From Apostichopus japonicus (Eukaryota > Echinodermata > Holothuroidea > Aspidochirotida > Stichopodidae): a stretch of 64,000 nucleotides of DNA. The DNA is taken from positions 22,925,917 to 22,989,916 of the forward strand of contig NC_092571.1 of the NCBI RefSeq assembly GCF_037975245.1, in the 5' to 3' direction. The notes under the pieces were generated by a model that was given only the letters and a program-made list of their open reading frames with translations, had not been told where the DNA came from and searched no databases. Positions 47,487 to 64,000 of the stretch are shown here, in pieces (positions within the stretch are counted from its first letter, which is position 1; the number at the start of each line of letters is the position of its first letter). A program made the translations under genes and the position numbers.

Positions 47487-50400
47487 CTAACAAAGGATAA
47501 AATGCAGCATGTTCCTTAACAAGAACATTTGGTATTGCTGTGGTGGGCTAAATTGAAAATATCACAAAGTATTACTGGTCTGTTGGGGTAAAAAAAGCTG
47601 GGCACTTCTTTATAGAAACCCATACGAACTGACTTTGACCTCAACGTGAACTCTATACCGTTCCACAGACATTGAACGAATGAAAGAAAATAACGAGGAC
47701 GATTCCTTTGCAAAGATAAAAATTGTCTAGTTATCAATCTTAAACTACTCATCTATTTCTTCAAAAAGACCATGCTCGGGAAACAGTTTCATTTCTGGAT
47801 TTTTGTTTTGCTTTTTAAGAACATGTAAACCTAACAATAACTAAAGCACCACATAAGCCATATATAGAGAGTTTTTTCTCCGAGTTCACGAGTATTCCAT
47901 TGTCGTGCTGCGACCCAATCCTTTGTCCAGAGTTGCACCGTAACCACATAACTACACCCCGTGTTCAGTGTGCATAGGAAGATTAAATTTAATAACAAAT
48001 AGCAATACATACATAGCAATAACGAAGATGGCTTTGAAACACAAGTTCATTGCATGATGGAGTCGTACTCAGAGCTAGAAAACAGGTCAGAATGACTGGC
48101 TCTTTCCTAAAATTATTTTTCACAAAGATCTCTGTCATATAAGCTAAACGATGATGTTTCGGGCTAGTGTCTCCTTTAAGGTCGCTGAGAATAATAGTGA
48201 TGCTATAGTCCACCAAAATCTCATTTCAACGGAACTAAGAGATTTTGGTACAAAATGTTCAAAGGTTTGAAAATGATATAATGAAACATGACATAAAATT
48301 GAATTATGCGTAAATTTATGATTCAGCCAAATAATCGTAAACACATCACAATCTCCTAGTCATGTTTATCCAGCATTACAGATGTGAAGATTATATGGAT
48401 TGTTGAGATAGATCGGATGAAAATGCCCCCCCCCCCCAAAAAAAAAAATGGAAAAGCTTAACAAACAATAAGCCATATCTGAAATACCGGTCCTGGATGC
48501 ATATATCCTGTGGAAGTTCCCATCCGAGACATAAACGGTTGATACCATCTTCATGGTACCCGAGCCCAACTGGTACTTGAACATGACATAGCCATCGATC
48601 ACGGCTAGACCGATGATATCTGAGCCGCCGTTCCACATGATGAGACCGTTGTCTTCTTCCGTCTTGATCACCTCAAAGACGTTATTGCTTTATGCTTTGG
48701 TCCTGCAAAATGAACACAGACAGTCTCTTCTCAGCCGGCAAATTTCCTAAAAGTTTGAACGTTAATGAGGTAGACGATAAAAGTAAAATGAAAACATGAA
48801 CGGCTACTAAAACTGGATCAATACGGATACTTCAATCGTCGTCTTGAGCTAAGGTTTGTTGGTGTTTGCTGAAAAGGTTTATTTCTGGCTAATTCCCAGG
48901 TTTTTCTTTCAACAATTAGCTTTGTTCCAATTCTAAGTTTCCTAGTTTATTAAAGTGTTATATTTGTACCTTAATCTCTGATTTTTTAATTTTTTTTAAA
49001 ATGTTTTCATTTGATATCAAACTTCATTTTCTCTACCTATTGAACTACATTGTTAAATGAGATTTCAGGATGCAACAGTATCAACATAATCCCCTAAAGC
49101 TGGCCACACACTGCCCTAACTGAATGCGACCCTACTTGATTCTACCGTCATAACATGGCAAATTACAGAGAAACACAGGATATATTTTGTTTATGACCTA
49201 AAGATGCTCTCATACTACCATACTGCTATGCGCAAGGACGATGGCAATATATGCAAGAAAACGAGTATCAAAAACTAGGTCAAAATGATTGAGTTATGAA
49301 TTAAATTAAAAACCAACCAGCTATAAATATCCTATCATTCCTTATTAAAACAAAAAGACATTAGTTGAAACTTTGAGACAGATGACTCACACGTTTGTAA
49401 TCTGATTGTTGTATTTGTATTGCTGATTCCCGGTTGATACCTTCCATGACATTGTAGGGGTAGAGCCTTGGTCCATGGTGGTTGCCCGTCTAGGGGGTGC
49501 TGTGGTGGTCAATGGAGTGGAGGTGGGAAGCTTGTGATACTCTTTGAAGATTTGGGTTTGGTTTGGTCATCCATAGATGAAGTCATCATCTCTTGGATGA
49601 TGATAATTTCATGGTGGTATCCTTGATCACGTCCGTCATTCTGGGTGTCATCGCCTCTTGCATAGTCTTAGTCGAGGTCCATCGGTGTTTTGGCATCGGT
49701 CATCTCTGGGAATGAGTCATCGCCTGGCGTCATCTGATGACGTCGGTCCTCTCCGTCCGCTGGTGTTATTGGGGTACCTGCTGTCATGTCCCTCATCGGT
49801 GAAACCATGTCCGATACTTCCATCATCGCCTTGGTCTCTTCTCCATCACCATCCTCCTCCAAATCTGTGGCCATGTCATGGTCTGTCATCATCTGCATAC
49901 TTGCACCTGTTACCATGAAAACGGGTCCTGCCTTCACCATGTCCATGTCCCCATCTGTTGCTGTATCTGTTCCCATATCATCATCTGTTGTGAGACCAAT
50001 GAAACAGAAATACAAACTTTATCAAATGTAACATAAACTATTTTGTACAATAACAATCATGACTTTTAAACTTTTAACACCTGACGTATTTGTTTAGTCG
50101 ATATTCTTGTCTTACATTTTTCTATGTTACCCGATGGTTTCCCATTTTTATGCTGTGCAAATCGTGGGTATGATCCATTCTCGACAATGGTGGCATCGGT
50201 TTCCAGCAGATGCGCACTATCTTTGAGTATTTTACAAGTCTCAGGCATAGAAAAACATAACGAAGAAATAAGAATTTAATCAATCAGTTTCCTTCACGGT
50301 TCGCTCCAGCCATTTCAAAGAAATGAAATTCCAGAAACTTTTATAATAAAGATTTTATGCAGCAACTTTGCAACTTCTTCATTATTAGAAATGAAAACTA

Positions 50401-50590
50401 GTCACTCTCTTAAAATGAACTACTATGTTTTTCAATATCGCAAACCTACAAAAATAAAAACAATTGGAGCAGCAGAATAAACTACTTTTATAGGTATGCG
50501 ACAACCAATAGTAACCTAACCCATAGTCGAAGTCAACAACCCCCGACACGCATCTATCTCCATCCTGTCCAAGTTCCCCTGGTATGTTAG
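47487..50590 (-). pseudogene. Inverted, broken copy of the LamG gene
   Basis: On the minus strand: the end of the EGF exon (about 50,582-50,531, GDRCVSG), intron, the Met/Thr-rich exon (about 50,000-49,400, with deletions and frameshifts after 49,668), intron and the LamG exon (48,700-48,477). That exon has an in-frame TAA at 48,692-48,690 and has lost one Met codon. The segment matching 5,480-6,045, which holds the last two coding exons including the stop, is missing exactly at about 48,003. 3' UTR homology resumes beyond it to 47,487. It cannot make the C-terminal LamG domain. Confidence 0.88.
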
Positions 50591-50599
50591 GCCATACGG

Positions 50600-51722
50600 A
50601 AAATAACTGCTGATTTAATGTCAGTACGAATTAAAATTATTACTGGCATTAATTATAATTATATATATATTCATTATAATTATATATATATATATTAATT
50701 ATAATTATAACCCCTGATAACCCATGATAACCTCTGATAACCCATGATAACCTCTGATAACCACTGACAACCAGATATTCAGGTCTTGACACACTAATGG
50801 AACGTAAATTATTGCTCTTCCAATGGGGAAGGAAACTAGTTAATTCAGTATTCATAGTTTTGGTCACATGTCTTGTCTTGATATCTTGTCCTGTCTTGTC
50901 TTCTATCGTGTTGAAGTGTTTGGACAATTACATCAACATTGTCCTTTGCATCAACCTTAAAAATAAGCCCTGCAAAAAGCAATGCGTTATATTTGAGACC
51001 GAACCACTTTTTTCCTTTAATATAATGAAAAAAATACAAAACATATATATGAAAGAAAAGAAGTTGCTGAAACTTGACCTGGATTTGAATTTGAAAAGTG
51101 ATAAAGTGACCTGCCTACACACAACAACTACACCCTTGACAGTTCTGTTACTATACAAACCACTTTGGTCGGTAGTATGAAGAGCATGACCCTAGATCAG
51201 AATGTGCCCGAGTCAATTCTTCCCAAAGCAGTGATATCAAGAAGAGGTCGCTAGACCAGAATATATCTGCACCAATTTGCTATGTTCACCAAGGCATCAA
51301 TCATTGTGTGGAGGCAGGCAGGTGTATCTGTCAAGCTTTGTGAAGTGTTATGACGTTTTTGAAGTTAGGAAATATGTTAGAAAGTCCACCACATATACAG
51401 TTTGATAATTAGACCAAAGAAAATCTAGTTTTAATTTGTTCTTGTCCTGTTTAAAATTGCAGCATGAAATAAAACACAAACAATATAGAGGGGGGGGGGG
51501 GACAATACAATATGTTACAACACATCTATCAAAAAATGTCTTCGAGTGCTAGCATATAGTTGTAAGTCCATTCGCATGTCTAACGTAACTAAGAAAAAAA
51601 CATGAAATTATAGAATTAAAGCAAAATGCTGAATTTCAGTTTAAGTATTAATACATTAATATCCTTGAAGCTTTGTTATCCGAAACAAAACTTCATACTT
51701 TTGCATAAACAGATTCCAGGCT

Positions 51723-51724
<2 letters not shown>
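50600..51724. other. Non-coding AT-rich region with a short minisatellite
   Basis: Contains ATTATAATTATATATA stretches (50,650-50,705), a GATAACC(C/T)(A/C)T(G/C) minisatellite at 50,709-50,775 and a G run near 51,490. The open frames here are not supported by any domain. Confidence 0.5.

Positions 51725-51753
<29 letters not shown>
51725..51753. repeat. (AT)n tract at the 5' junction of LINE 1
   Basis: Uninterrupted TA dinucleotides directly before the truncated LINE. Confidence 0.95.

Positions 51754-54556
<2,803 letters not shown>

Positions 54557-54610
<54 letters not shown>
54557..54610. repeat. (AT)n tract before LINE 2
   Basis: Uninterrupted TA dinucleotides abutting the truncated LINE. 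Confidence 0.95.
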
Positions 54611-57390
<2,780 letters not shown>

Positions 57391-57583
57391 GCTGAACAAA
57401 GTAGGAGACTCCCCAAAAAGAAAAAAGAAAGAAAAACTTAAGAATAGAAAAAGAAAAGTTAATAGTAGCATCTACAATGATGAAATAATCGAATTGACTC
57501 TACTTGAAATTAATAATGTTAATAAGCAATCCTAACAATCTTTATAATGATCTTAATCACAAACACACACAAGAATAAATCCA

Positions 57584-57845
57584 TCAATAGTGAGAAATAA
57601 TTACAGTTTGGAGATTCCTTTTGAATACAGAATAAGAAGGCTTATTCTTAACATTATCCTGGAGATTATTCCACGTTTTTATAGCACGAATACGAGGGTT
57701 AAAAGAACTTAAAGTACTTTGTTGGGATAAAACATGGGCGTTATTACAATGGCGTGTTTGATGGTTGTGGATTAGTCTATTACTATATATAAAATCTTTA
57801 AAAGCCTCGGGTAGCAATCCATTCCATGCTTTGTATGCAAAACAT
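57584..57845 (-). mobile_element. LINE C-terminal fragment
   Basis: The minus strand reads FAYKAWNGLLPEAFKDF, RLIHNHQTRHCNNAH, RAIKTWNNLQDNVK and FKRNLQTVIIS, the usual last 80 residues of a CR1/Jockey-type ORF2. It differs from the ends of LINE 1 and LINE 2, so a third family is present. Confidence 0.7.
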
Positions 57846-57985
57846 CAGAAACGATTTGCCGTCCCAGATAAACCAAAACAATTCCTTTACAATTACGACG
57901 GAATCGGATTAAAATAATCCGACGCGGATTAAAATAATCCGAATTTCTAAAACTTCTGCTCAATTCAGCAGAAATCACTAAGTCG
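57846..57985 (-). mobile_element. Segment shared with the 3' end of the other Penelope copy
   Basis: On the minus strand CGGATTATTTTAATCCG, a CGTNGTNAATT segment and GGGACGGCA match 27,750-27,840, where they follow the endonuclease of the other Penelope copy. Here the orientation is opposite to the Penelope ORF at 56.4 kb, so it is either a second inverted piece or part of a rearranged insertion. Confidence 0.5.
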
Positions 57986-58069
57986 CTTTGCCTTTACAAC
58001 CATGCCGACATCTTCTCTATAAAATAGTTTCAATTCCTGCTACTCCTTGTCACTTTCGGTGATCATGCA

Positions 58070-58104
58070 CTGAAGAAGAGCTAGTTTTGCTCGAAAGCTC
58101 TGCA
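58070..58104 (+). ncRNA. Hammerhead-ribozyme-like core
   Basis: CTGAAGA fits the CUGANGA box. It is followed by a 4-bp hairpin GAGC..GCTC with a 7-base loop, then GAAA and GCTC. Penelope-like elements are known to carry hammerhead motifs. One unpaired A precedes stem II, and I could not find a convincing partner for stem III with a cleavage triplet, so activity is unproven. Confidence 0.3.
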
Positions 58105-58222
58105 AAAACCAAACATTGGCTGTTTTACTTCCAATCACTTACCTAATTCAATTATTGTATCTCACTCGAGATCCAGCCTTTCTCTAAATGCAGCATAGTT
58201 GTTTAACAGTTTTTCCGTTATT

Positions 58223-58224
<2 letters not shown>

Positions 58225-58292
<68 letters not shown>
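58225..58292. repeat. (AT)n tract at the left edge of duplicate C
   Basis: Uninterrupted TA dinucleotides followed by the reverse complement of the SINE end seen at 54,511-54,560. Confidence 0.95.
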
Positions 58293-58295
<3 letters not shown>

Positions 58296-59489
58296 GAAAA
58301 TCGTAATGAGTTGGAAAATCAAGAACAGTGAAAAAACTTATGCGGATAACATTGATACCATGCAACGTTGCCTAACGTATAAAAGAAGACTCACCTTCAA
58401 ATAACTAAGAAAACAAACTTAAGAATAAACAACAATCTAAAAACAGAAACACGAATTGAGTTCAAACCAACAGAGAATTAATGCTGGTAGAAACGCATAT
58501 CTAACTCGGCAATTATTTTACATGGCAAATTTAATTGCTTGCAATATTCGTTTCCATTTCCAATTATTGTATGATATAATCAACGATTCCAATAGAGGCA
58601 TTAATAACCGTATAAAATGTACTCCGAAATTTTAAAATGTAATGTCTTACAATAAATGAAAGTGAAAAGAAAAATTAGCGAAAGTGAGGGCATATTTTTA
58701 ATATATATATATATATACATCTGTATTTGCCGCATTGAACGTGGCTGCATAATTGAATGACATCTAAACATATTGAGAATGATATTAATAGGTTTCAATA
58801 TTTCAATTTAATTAAAACTTTACCAATACAGAGTTTTTCAAACTATTAATGAAGATAATATGAGAGGTATGTAACCTAAACAAGAAAATATAAGGAGGAA
58901 ATAATGTGACTTTGTTCCCACTCTAAACTGTGTTGTTGTAATACTGAATGTTGTAAAACTAGTATGGAAGAGGAATGTCCAATTATGTGTGTACGGGATT
59001 TTTTTTATGGAAGCATTACCGTAACTTCCAAAATACTTTCAATCTCGCAAAATCAATAGTTGTAAAGGAACAGATAAGAGAGACTTAACACTGAGTCTCT
59101 TCGAAATATAAGACGTACAAGCAATGTATTGCTTTCTGTTCTTTCTTCTTCTTTTTTCTTTTTCTTTTTTTCATTAACAGTGAATCAGGAAAGCTACTTT
59201 TCGTTAATTTGTTTTTCTACAACCTCACATAGTACAAGTGTACAAAATAACAACAATTAAATGAACAAGATGAAGTAGAGGGAAGTAAAACTAATAACCC
59301 TCCCTAATAAACTGAAAACAAAGTTTAATCAGAACATATAGAAAAACAACAACGGAATTACAGAGAAAGTAAACAAAACAAAACAAACTTATTTAATAAT
59401 ACGTATTCCAACTTCAAGACCAAACCTACCCTCACAACCCCCCCCCCCCCCCCACACCCTCACTAAAATCAACAGCTAGATTGGTGTCT

Positions 59490-60680
59490 TTAGTTTTATA
59501 AACGTCATGCCAACCATATGCCTGTCGTGATGAATTATGAAAATTGGAAAATGGTCACTGATGGTCACTGATATCAATGGTCACTGTTATTAGTAAACCA
59601 GATTCGTCAATTTGAACTTTGGAATCAATATTTTCTACATTGGTGATTATATGTTGTCGATGAGAGAAGCTATACTGCAACTTGTCAATCTCGTGGGATT
59701 GTTGATGGTTGTACTAAACGTACAAGCAACGATATTATTTACAAACTCAGATGACTTACAGCTCGGTCAATATTAAAGTCACCCATTACGTAACAATACT
59801 GAACTTCTAATCACATCTTACTAAGAACATCATACGCATGATCAATGACTAACTGTACATGTAATCATTGAATCTAGCAGTATAGTGCCATCAACAGGAT
59901 GATACACCACTCCCATATGACTTAGTAGGAAGACGCATTTCTATAAAAAATACATTCAATATATATGTTTAAATAAGAAGTTCTCTACGAGAGATAAACT
60001 GAAACTCGTTACTGATAAACAATCCTACACCTCGTTTTTGTCTTACGATGACTTTCAATTAATATGTAAATACCCTAAGATATCCTATGTAGATATCCTT
60101 AAACCTATTTTCATTGAGCCATTTTTCAGTAAATCCAAAGACCGAAACGTTACGATGCAGTGATTTTAGGTGATTAATGTTCCTCGCCAAGCTACGGCTG
60201 TTAAGATGGAAAACAATGAAAGTGCCCTTTTCCAATCCATTAAGATCATCATTTATGAAAATACATTGAATGTTTGCAAAAGTATGTACTCAAATTACCG
60301 GGAATCTTATTTTTGAATAAGTCGTGCATGGTTCCTTCTATATCAATTGAGCCAGCCAAACAAGATCTGAATTCTTCGTTATTAGCGATAATGAAAAAAA
60401 GCAGATTACATAAATTTCTTAATGGCATAGGAAAGCATGGCAGCAGAAAATGTCATCTTGGAGACTTTCCTAATTTCTATATTTGTTATGATCTTAACAG
60501 TGGTTGCATGTAGTACATGTCGGCTCAGTATCGTTCGATCAAATTTCGTGGAGAGAAAATAATAAACAAAAGACACGAAAAGTACCATAAAAACAAAAAC
60601 TATATGAGCATACTAAAATAATTTCAACACAAAACAAGAGTAGAGAGACTAAGTATACAAGGTTTGTAATCAAGTGTACA
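59490..60680 (-). mobile_element. LINE fragment with APE-type endonuclease domain
   Basis: Copy B lacks this 1.2 kb. The minus strand reads FHLNSRSLARNINHLKSLH, GFTEKWLNEN, RQKRGVGLFIS and MGDFNIDRA across several frames, i.e. the endonuclease of a Jockey/CR1-type LINE. The RT part is missing and frames are broken. Exact ends are uncertain. Confidence 0.7.
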
Positions 60681-61184
60681 ATGTTTTCAGAATTTGACCT
60701 CAGTATTGACAGTTGATCTTGACAGAATGGAGTATTATCCTTACAGTTAATAAAGTGCATCCACAATACAAGTATAAAGTACATTGACCAAACACTTTTT
60801 TTTAATGATAGTGTTTACAAACTAAGATGTAACACACATGTAAAATCACGCATATATAAGGCAAGCAATAATCGACGCACCTTTTGACTTCGGCAAGAGA
60901 CTAACAAAAACGTGTATACCTCCTTCTCTTCAGAAGGATAACACGATGGAATTGAAATGCTGTATAGAATCAAACAGCGGAAATGTGGTTGACTGTTAAA
61001 AAAAAAGCGCTTACGTAGTCGATAGCCCCTCTGGGGAATTTTCATATGTCAATAAAACCAAAACTAAAAAAGTAAAAAGAAAACTTCCAGTCATTTTAAC
61101 TTAATTCTAAACGTTCTTTTGAATGTAACGAATATGTAGAACAAAAATGCCACCTCTTCGCATCCGTAAATAGAGATGGCTGGG

Positions 61185-61191
61185 TATAAAT
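61185..61191 (+). promoter_or_regulatory. TATA box of copy C
   Basis: GGGTATAAATTTCC about 83 bp before the ATG at 61,268; same spacing and downstream AAAGCTCACTCAG as copies A and B. Confidence 0.76.
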
Positions 61192-61267
61192 TTCCTGGTA
61201 TTCTTGTTGAAAAGCTCACTCAGAACAGAAAGTTTCGCTACTTGAAGACCGAATTTCACCAACGAAG

Positions 61268-63296
61268 ATGAAGTCGTTTTTGGTTGTAACTATCTTCTAC
61301 ATGTTCTACTTCATTCAAACCTCTGAAGCAGACGAATTTGCTAATCTTACACGCGTGGGCTATTCGGGAACCATCGTGCTCTTTCCAGTACCAAGGGAGA
61401 GAGTTGCCAGTAAAATTAACCAACTAAATGCATTAATTCCGGATCAAGAAGGTAAGACATATCGCGTACGACTTCTGTATTAGAGATGAAAAGCTTTCTC
61501 CGATCTCCATTCTGGAGATTTTATTCTTAAATGTTCACACGTCTATCTTGAAATGTCGTCTATGTCATAAATTGACATTGCAATTTATTACAAAAATGTT
61601 GACTGTTTTTTGATCACGTGTTTTACTTCCCTGATTGCCGAGTCTGAAAGAAATTTAATATGACGCAGGAAAAAAATGGTAGCCATGACTTCCATATGTG
61701 TACATAAAGACAAACCGATTCACTCAAAACGAGTTTATAGAAATTTACGTACAGCAATAAATTATGAATTCCACTTTTATCGACATCTTAATTTATTTTT
61801 AATTTGTTTTCGTCTCAATCTTTGTGTGCTGGGAGAAGGAACGGGGACAGGGTTAGAGTTTAAGCACCTAGTACTGGGGACTATATCTGGATGGTCTCCA
61901 GAGGCCTTAGTTGCTCTCCATTCGCTCTTGACCTGGTCACCACTCATGCCCATTGTAAATTTAATATGGGCAATTCCTCTTAAGGCTTTAATTAATTGTT
62001 GATACAGCTAGATCGTCTATATGTATATTCCTTCTTTGAAGTTACTTATGTTTAATTTTCACTTTTCCTATGATAATTGTCCTCCATCTATATAACTATA
62101 TAAAGTTCACACAATTGTTAAGCTAGAATGTCCCAGTGTGTTATCTTGTTGCCAAGGTGAGTTCCGGGACACAGATTGGTGAGATCAGAAACTTAGATTT
62201 CAGAATAAATCATGATGGTTCTACGTCACACTTCATAAAGATTGCAACCTTTTCAGGCCGTTATTTTATAACTACAATGTATTATATAGATGAATGCATG
62301 TATGTCTATTTGCGTGTGTGCGTGTGTGCTCATGGAGGGCGGTGGCTTTAGGGGGTTATGTTGTAAAGTAACGAAGATATGGAGTATAGCAGAGTACCAA
62401 TGGGGATGGGTCTTAGCACAATTGGGCAAAATGCGTCTCGCGGGCAAGTTTTTTGCACCCCGGCAGGAAGCCTTCAAAATCCCTGTTAATGTGTATGCGA
62501 ATAGAAATATTAATAAGGTATCTTTTATAAACTTTAATTTACCATTTTCAAAGGAACTCTGAATTTACCTAACTACCCCATTCTTCCGGAGTTCCTTCAG
62601 CCGGACGAACACGTCGTTGGCATCTCCATTGGACACCTCTCGGCCCAATCATTCATCGATACCTTAACCTGCGATGTTGCTGAAAAATACTCATTGAAAA
62701 CTGCCACAATTCAATTCTTTGTGCCGTATTTGACCGGACCGGACCCTAATGATCTGCCAAATTTTAAGCTTGCTCTTAGCAGTTTTGTGTCAACGGAGAA
62801 GCCATTTCTTGACCCTAACATGGCAGTACCCGCTTTTCAAGTTGAAGAACTCATCATAAATGAATTCGGAGTGAGCATGAAAGACGGAGAAGACTATTTC
62901 ACTGCCTCGTGGAAAGAAGCTGAATCATGCCATATTGTTGATTACGTCATCAACGATGACGTCAATGAATATATTGATGAACTTATGTTTTCTCTTAACC
63001 ACGAATTGGACTTCTCTGCCTGTGAGTCATCTGATGTGCAGGACGTGGACATGTGCATGGCACGTGAAGAGATGAGTAGCATTTTGGCGCAGAATAGGCT
63101 CAACGCGTGCGAGTATTGGACTCCAATGGAACCCTTTACGAAATGCACACTGGAGTACTATGCTCTGGAGTCTATTTCTGAAAAATTCAAAGAGGCGAGT
63201 CTGCTCTCGGAGGAAAACACATACCCGATCGTCTTTGAGAAACAGCCTCAAGCAGTCTTTGCTGCAAATATCAAAGTTCCTTGCATTGAATTCTAG
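61268..63296 (+). CDS. Secreted cysteine-rich protein of unknown family, copy C (two exons, one Cys lost)
   Basis: Exon 1 is 61,268-61,451 (donor GTAAGA) and exon 2 is 62,554-63,296 (acceptor TTCAAAG), again 308 residues. The frame is open from the acceptor to the TAG, so the protein starts with the same signal peptide (MKSFLVVTIFYMFYFIQTSEA). It differs from copy B at 24 of 247 exon-2 residues (hand count). The first mature Cys (position 48, VACK in A and B) is Ser here (VASK), leaving seven Cys, and the NTS glycosylation motif near the end is NTY. The codon P100 before Cys101 is Thr. It may be a newly diverging copy, or one losing constraint. A one-base deletion upstream of the acceptor, in sequence that is open in A and B, confirms that this stretch is intron. 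Confidence 0.8.
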
Positions 63297-63379
63297 CAAA
63301 TTCAATCACGATAACATATTGGTGGAGGGTAACAAACGAAGATGATTTAGTTTAGAATCTCGAAACATTTCCCGTACAT

Positions 63380-63385
63380 AATAAA
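63380..63385 (+). promoter_or_regulatory. Polyadenylation signal AATAAA of copy C
   Basis: AATAAA 84 bp after the stop, matching the position of the signal in copy A. Confidence 0.62.
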
Positions 63386-63830
63386 TGTGACTAACACATA
63401 TGCTGTTATTTATGTAATACTGTAATAGGAATTTATTGATAGATCATGAACCTGGAAGAATATAAAGAGCCTACTACAAGCTCCGAAATTGTGTTTATTT
63501 AACTTACTAATTCATGTTTAAGTCAAGTGCAGTAGGTATAGGAAACAATCTAACGCAGTTAATATTCAATTAAGTTTTGCTTCCCGACTCATCCGTGACT
63601 GCCGATAGAGGTACAATTGTTGTAGAATTTGGGTGATAGGTGCTGCCCCATCTTCAATATATCAGATATATCAGATATAAATAGCCTACCCTAGTCTAGC
63701 TGAAGCCATTATTTTTTGTTAACATTTAAAGTAATCAATTACGATTGGCGTATTGTTTTTCTTTGGACGACACCTTGAAGATGTTGCGTATCTAACTTGC
63801 ATGAAGCAACCATTTTCTTCCAAATTAAGG

Positions 63831-64000
63831 ACAATAGAGTTGCTGTATACAAATCTAGCTATTCGACATTGCTTACCTTGTAGAAGTCCTATGCAGGATG
63901 GGAAGAGTTTAGCGATATGCATGAGTAACGTTCAGAAGTAACTTGGACGATCCTCCTGGTATCAGCGTTGCTACGTTCTTTAGTTCTGCAGACAATACAT
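63831..64000. other. Unassigned right end of the window
   Basis: Beyond the homology with the 3' flank of copy A. No gene or repeat recognised. Confidence 0.5.

Larger units (their letters stand above)
30824..50590 (-). repeat. Right arm of the giant inverted duplication
   Basis: Reverse-complement counterpart of 1,925-25,810, in the order E, B, LamG pseudogene. Private insertions here are the SINE 32,397, hAT 33,265, a DIRS-like remnant, the TIR element 36,133 and the 105-bp-repeat element 42,523. The segment at 30,470-30,900 also resembles 18,080-18,960 upstream of copy A, hinting at an older tandem unit. Homology stops at about 50,590, inside the EGF exon of the LamG pseudogene, next to an (AT)n tract. 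Confidence 0.8.
58338..63830 (+). repeat. Third copy of the gene block (direct to B, inverted to A)
   Basis: Begins at the segment ATTGATACCATGCAACGTTG, which matches 40,994, and runs through promoter, gene and 3' flank. The 3' flank matches that of copy A as far as about 12,190, whereas copy B diverges after about 46,300. It carries a private LINE insertion (59,490-60,680) and lacks the 105-bp-repeat element of B. Confidence 0.85.

Noticed and set aside
51180-51620. 5' part of LINE 1 upstream of the (AT)n tract
   Set aside because: No endonuclease-like reading in any frame before 51,754; the element appears truncated at the tract.

Overview
This is AT-rich animal genomic DNA: genes are split by introns with GT/AG junctions, promoters have TATA boxes, and tRNA-derived SINEs, hAT and other TIR elements, LINEs, Penelope-like and DIRS-like retroelements are abundant. 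Interstitial TTAGGG-type repeats, the mobile-element mix and an agrin/perlecan-style LamG gene suggest a marine deuterostome invertebrate, with an echinoderm such as a sea cucumber or a hemichordate as my best guess. The species cannot be fixed from the sequence alone.

Layout. (1) 1,259-6,028 (+) holds the last six exons of a LamG-EGF-LamG extracellular-matrix gene with an unusual Met/Thr-rich exon. (2) Three intact copies (A 12,748-16,937 minus; B 44,046-46,043 plus; C 61,268-63,296 plus) of a two-exon gene encode a 308-residue secreted, cysteine-rich protein of a family I do not recognise. Two more distant paralogues (D 24,215-25,206 plus; E 31,480-32,152 minus) are broken. (3) 47,487-50,590 (minus) is a dead partial copy of the LamG gene. 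(4) 51.7-58.3 kb is a train of retroelements separated by (AT)n tracts.

The main discovery is architectural. Read outward from about 28 kb, the left half (LamG +, A minus, D plus) is mirrored by the right half (E minus, B plus, LamG pseudogene minus). The window therefore contains a decayed giant palindrome (about 1.9-25.8 kb against 30.8-50.6 kb), with copy C a further direct duplicate of the A/B block outside it. Several mobile elements sit in only one arm while the other arm keeps the uninterrupted site, so the duplication is older than those insertions and is unlikely to be an assembly error.

Functionally, the locus looks like a duplicating cluster of a secreted acidic protein with conserved TATA promoters, exon phase and eight cysteines, next to a matrix proteoglycan-like gene whose mirrored copy lost its last two coding exons. 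The centre of the palindrome is filled with a Penelope remnant carrying a nested fold-back element, and a telomere-repeat-bearing inverted-repeat element.
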